Source of the DNA: Methanofastidiosum sp.
GTDB lineage: Archaea > Methanobacteriota_B > Thermococci > Methanofastidiosales > Methanofastidiosaceae
Direction of reading: 5' to 3'
Length of the DNA stretch: 6,283 nucleotides
Assembly (NCBI GenBank): GCA_013329085.1
Contig: DUKX01000116.1
Coordinates: 1-6,283, forward strand
The position numbers were made by a program, and so were the translations under genes. The notes under the pieces were generated by a model. It was not told the origin of the DNA, did no database searches, and was given only the letters and a program-made list of their open reading frames with translations. Below are positions 3,448 through 6,283 of this stretch, piece by piece (position 1 is the first letter of the stretch; each line of letters begins with the position of its first letter).

Positions 3448-6283
3448 ATGAAAAAAATTATTTCTGTTTTTTTATTGTTGGCATTTGTATTGTCTTTAGT
3501 ACCAAACTACTCTGCACAGGAGCTTCCTGGAAGAGACTTCTTTATTGATGAAAAAGGAAATCCTCAAGCTTTGATAGTTGTAAGTGAATATGCTACTGCA
3601 AAAGACATACAGAGAGTGGCAGAAGTTGTAACCAAAATTACAAATGAAACTTACTACAGTGTGACGGGTACTGATGAGAAGATAATTTGGGAATCTGATA
3701 GCTTCGTTGAAGATGACCATGATAATGTTGCTCTTGGTTATACGGGAGTAAAATCTAACTTAGATTATATAATTGACTCGAGATCTTTTACCACACCAAG
3801 TTACTATTTCTCACATAGCTATCTTGATCCAACCCCCTATGCTCCTGCTTGGCCAAACTGTCCTTTTTATGTGGAGAGTATGGATGCTCTTTTCGATGGC
3901 GATAGGAATACTAGAATTATCGCTAGTACAGGATATAATTATTGGGAACTATATTACAGCAAAAGAGATGTGATAGTTAAATTCAACAATTTTAAAACAA
4001 TTACAGATGTAAACTTTACTCATGAGAACACAGTTACAGTTCCAGCTAATGCAGGTTACACAATATATTATCTTCAGAGCTTATGCCCAAATACTTATGT
4101 AGAAGATAATGGCATATCTGGGAACTGGATTGAATTACCGGCCCAAGGAATAATATGGCCAGTTACAGGTAGTTCAACAAAAAGAACAGATACTTATACT
4201 TTAACAAAACCTATTACAACAAATGCCCTATTGGTAGTCTTAAATCCACTTTCTGGTGGATTTGTATGGCCACCAACTAGCTATGCACCACCCAATCCAA
4301 CACAGCCGTATTCACTATATGAAATAGAGGCGAAAGGCGAGTCATTTTCAGTCTTATATGGAAATACCTATTACATTGATTTTACTTGGGCAGATAAGAC
4401 TCTTGGTCAGGATAAAAATCTACTGAAGAATATAGACTACTGGATTGAAGGAGTAAAAGAAACTTTGCCAGGGGACTTTATTCAGACTGGTGGAAAGAGT
4501 TACTCAGTTGAAACATCAAGTTATAACCTCCTAAGCCAACAAGTGAATCTCCTAAGAATGTACAAATATAACGATGACCAAACTTTCCCAGATAAAACAG
4601 TTGGTAGAATTTTCTATGGAACTCCAAGGACGTGGGAAGACGAAGAATTCAAAGTTGGGCAGACTAAGACATACGGCGATTATAAAGTAAAATTAGTTGA
4701 TATCAACTGGGACAAGAGCCAGACAACGGTTAACTTTGACCACAAAACTGGAAAAGAATATCTAGGAGAAAAGAAGGTCACTATAGAAGTTACTGATCCA
4801 GAGGGTATTGTAAAAAGACACATTATGACTGTTGATTGCTGTGATAATACTCTTGCTGAGCTTTTTGTGGACACCCAGGCAGATTCTGACGCTGCAACAA
4901 AGGCAATTTGCAGATTGAAGACAGAGGGCTATCTCTGTGATATAACTCCAATTATATTCCATTCGAATACAAGCGAATCAGGAATTGACCCATTGTACAT
5001 TGATTCTGCTAAAGATCATTTTGGCCTTGGAAATAATGGTAGTGGATGGCCGTCTGCATACATATATGGATATGGATACGATGTCAACAACAATGTAAAC
5101 TATCCAACATTAATCTTCAACGGAAACAAATCAAAGGCAATTCAAAAAGTACCCCCAAACACAGAAGATGCATATTATGAAGTATTCAAGGCAGCTTATG
5201 AATCAAATGTCAGCAGTTGCTGTGATGCAAAGATAATCATAAACACCAATATGGATCCTGAAAGATTTACAACAGCCACTGATAAAGAGGCACTTGTAAC
5301 TGTAAGATTAAACAAAGATCTTCCAAATACAGAACTTTACCTTAATGTATGGGGCATAACTTGCGATTGCTGTGCACCTGTTGCTACAGGGCTCATAACT
5401 TCACAATACTGGCAGAATATCAATAGGTGGACAACAGAATGCAGTGAAAAAGTTGCAGATTACAATTGGAAAGACTTAGAGGGCGGCGATGTATACAGAA
5501 CAGAGATCAATCTCTGTGGCACAAACTACTGCGGTATGGTAGCATTCCTTCAGGATAAAAACACTGGAAAGATATATGGCTCAGCTATAAGGCATTTCAC
5601 ACCGAGCCCCGGTGCAAATCTATCACCAGACATTGCTTCATCAGAATGCCAGTGTGTAATTGAATACAACAAAGACCTTGACTGTGACAACTACCAAGAG
5701 GAAGTAGAATTCGCAATTGAAGGCGCAGATGTTGCTTTTGTAGGCATGGAGCACGATTTAGAGAAAAACATTGATGGCTACATAAAGGAGCATATGATTG
5801 CACGATTCAATATTTACGCCCTTATAGACTACGGCTGCATTGATGACTGCGATTGCAATTACATCCAAAACGACGGTTCCAGATGGAGACTAAATTTCTT
5901 AATGAATGATGGTAATGTCTATAATCCTTATGTTGATAGATGCCAAGATTGCACCAAGGATTTACGCTCAATTAAGATAGAACTGTGCGATCCAATTCCA
6001 TTTGACTGCCTAAAAGAAGGTGCCGTGTTCTGGGGCCCAGATAGATACTTTAGAGTCTATGTTGAAGACTACGATGAAGAGAAGTATTATATCAAATATA
6101 AGATACAGAGGGTAGATGAGATTCCAAAGAAAGAAACAGTCAATGTGAAGGTTGAGCCTGCAAACTTGATAAGAACAGACAAGCAGATTACAGCAAGTGA
6201 CAGAGCAAAGTACAATATGATCCTCATCGGAAACAAGGACAACAATGAAGAAATAAAGAGAGTTTACGATATCGGAAACTTCA
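3448..6283 (+). CDS. Large secreted S-layer-like protein with discoidin-like, thioredoxin-like and Cys-rich regions (3' end cut by window edge)
   Basis: One frame stays open for 945 codons up to the right edge. Residues 1-23 are a signal peptide (MKKIISVFLLL, ending near NYSA). Residues 30-70 match the start of methanogen S-layer proteins: FFIDEKGNPQALIVV, then KDIQRVAEVVTKI. Residues about 145-298 look like a discoidin (F5/8 type C) domain, with ALFDGDRNTR (147-156), GNWIELP in the middle and YEIEAKGE (291-298) at the end. Residues 299-465 are S-layer-like beta sequence. Residues about 464-570 resemble a thioredoxin-fold domain of the Omp28 or DUF1223 kind, with ELFVDTQ (471-477), IDPLY (513-517) and NYPTLIFNG (551-559) but no CXXC. 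Residues 464-854 hold 22 cysteines, including CC at 464, 591 and 641. YNMILIG (922-928) suggests a returning S-layer module. Sequons include N66, N189, N507 and N587. It follows the DUF4430 gene by 9 bases, so the two are probably cotranscribed. The function is unknown; a surface binding or cell-envelope role is inferred. Confidence 0.85.
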   Translation, partial: MKKIISVFLLLAFVLSLVPNYSAQELPGRDFFIDEKGNPQALIVVSEYATAKDIQRVAEVVTKITNETYYSVTGTDEKIIWESDSFVEDDHDNVALGYTGVKSNLDYIIDSRSFTTPSYYFSHSYLDPTPYAPAWPNCPFYVESMDALFDGDRNTRIIASTGYNYWELYYSKRDVIVKFNNFKTITDVNFTHENTVTVPANAGYTIYYLQSLCPNTYVEDNGISGNWIELPAQGIIWPVTGSSTKRTDTYTLTKPITTNALLVVLNPLSGGFVWPPTSYAPPNPTQPYSLYEIEAKGESFSVLYGNTYYIDFTWADKTLGQDKNLLKNIDYWIEGVKETLPGDFIQTGGKSYSVETSSYNLLSQQVNLLRMYKYNDDQTFPDKTVGRIFYGTPRTWEDEEFKVGQTKTYGDYKVKLVDINWDKSQTTVNFDHKTGKEYLGEKKVTIEVTDPEGIVKRHIMTVDCCDNTLAELFVDTQADSDAATKAICRLKTEGYLCDITPIIFHSNTSESGIDPLYIDSAKDHFGLGNNGSGWPSAYIYGYGYDVNNNVNYPTLIFNGNKSKAIQKVPPNTEDAYYEVFKAAYESNVSSCCDAKIIINTNMDPERFTTATDKEALVTVRLNKDLPNTELYLNVWGITCDCCAPVATGLITSQYWQNINRWTTECSEKVADYNWKDLEGGDVYRTEINLCGTNYCGMVAFLQDKNTGKIYGSAIRHFTPSPGANLSPDIASSECQCVIEYNKDLDCDNYQEEVEFAIEGADVAFVGMEHDLEKNIDGYIKEHMIARFNIYALIDYGCIDDCDCNYIQNDGSRWRLNFLMNDGNVYNPYVDRCQDCTKDLRSIKIELCDPIPFDCLKEGAVFWGPDRYFRVYVEDYDEEKYYIKYKIQRVDEIPKKETVNVKVEPANLIRTDKQITASDRAKYNMILIGNKDNNEEIKRVYDIGNF

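Noticed and set aside
3436..3450. Possible readthrough fusion of the two secreted-protein genes, which lie in the same frame with a single in-frame stop between them
   Set aside because: The stop is TAA, not the TAG used for pyrrolysine; a ribosome binding site overlaps it, and a fresh signal peptide begins at 3448, so these are two separate genes.
5043..5048. A further GGATGG half-site
   Set aside because: It lies inside coding sequence with no matching CCATCC at the right distance, so it is probably chance.

Overview
The window looks like low-GC archaeal DNA, most probably from a euryarchaeote related to methanogens. The codon usage is rich in AGA/AGG and ATA. There is a TATA box with a purine-rich BRE-like element in front of it. 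The secreted proteins carry modules that resemble euryarchaeal S-layer proteins. A lineage such as Methanofastidiosa would fit, but that is a guess. No RNA gene, CRISPR array or insertion sequence was found.

The left part, on the minus strand (1-2376), encodes the energizing module of an energy-coupling-factor (ECF) uptake transporter. It comprises the membrane coupling protein EcfT and a single polypeptide with two fused ATPase domains, EcfA-EcfA', which runs off the left edge. The two genes overlap by 8 bases. No substrate-binding S component is visible.

The centre (about 2350-2472) is a compact divergent control region. Each gene set has its own BRE/TATA-like box, and each box is followed at once by a 17-bp palindrome, GGATGG-N5-CCATCC. 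Read in the direction of its own gene, the two palindromes differ at one base, and their centres are 63 bp apart. This looks like a pair of operators for one dimeric repressor that controls both directions. The minus-strand geometry suggests that ecfT may start at codon 9 of its longest frame.

The right part, on the plus strand (2473-6283), is a two-gene operon of secreted proteins. The first (321 aa) joins an S-layer-like region to a C-terminal DUF4430 domain, the type found at the C terminus of the vitamin B12 carriers transcobalamin and intrinsic factor. The second is at least 945 aa and runs off the right edge. It begins and seems to end (in this window) with S-layer-like sequence. Between these lie a discoidin (F5/8 type C)-like domain, a thioredoxin-fold-like domain without its CXXC, and a long cysteine-rich region.

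Taken together, the window suggests a co-regulated nutrient capture system: surface proteins that may bind a ligand, with a corrinoid as the best guess, and an ECF transporter that brings it across the membrane. The transporter identity, the DUF4430 domain and the palindromes are well supported by the sequence. The substrate and the joint function are inference.
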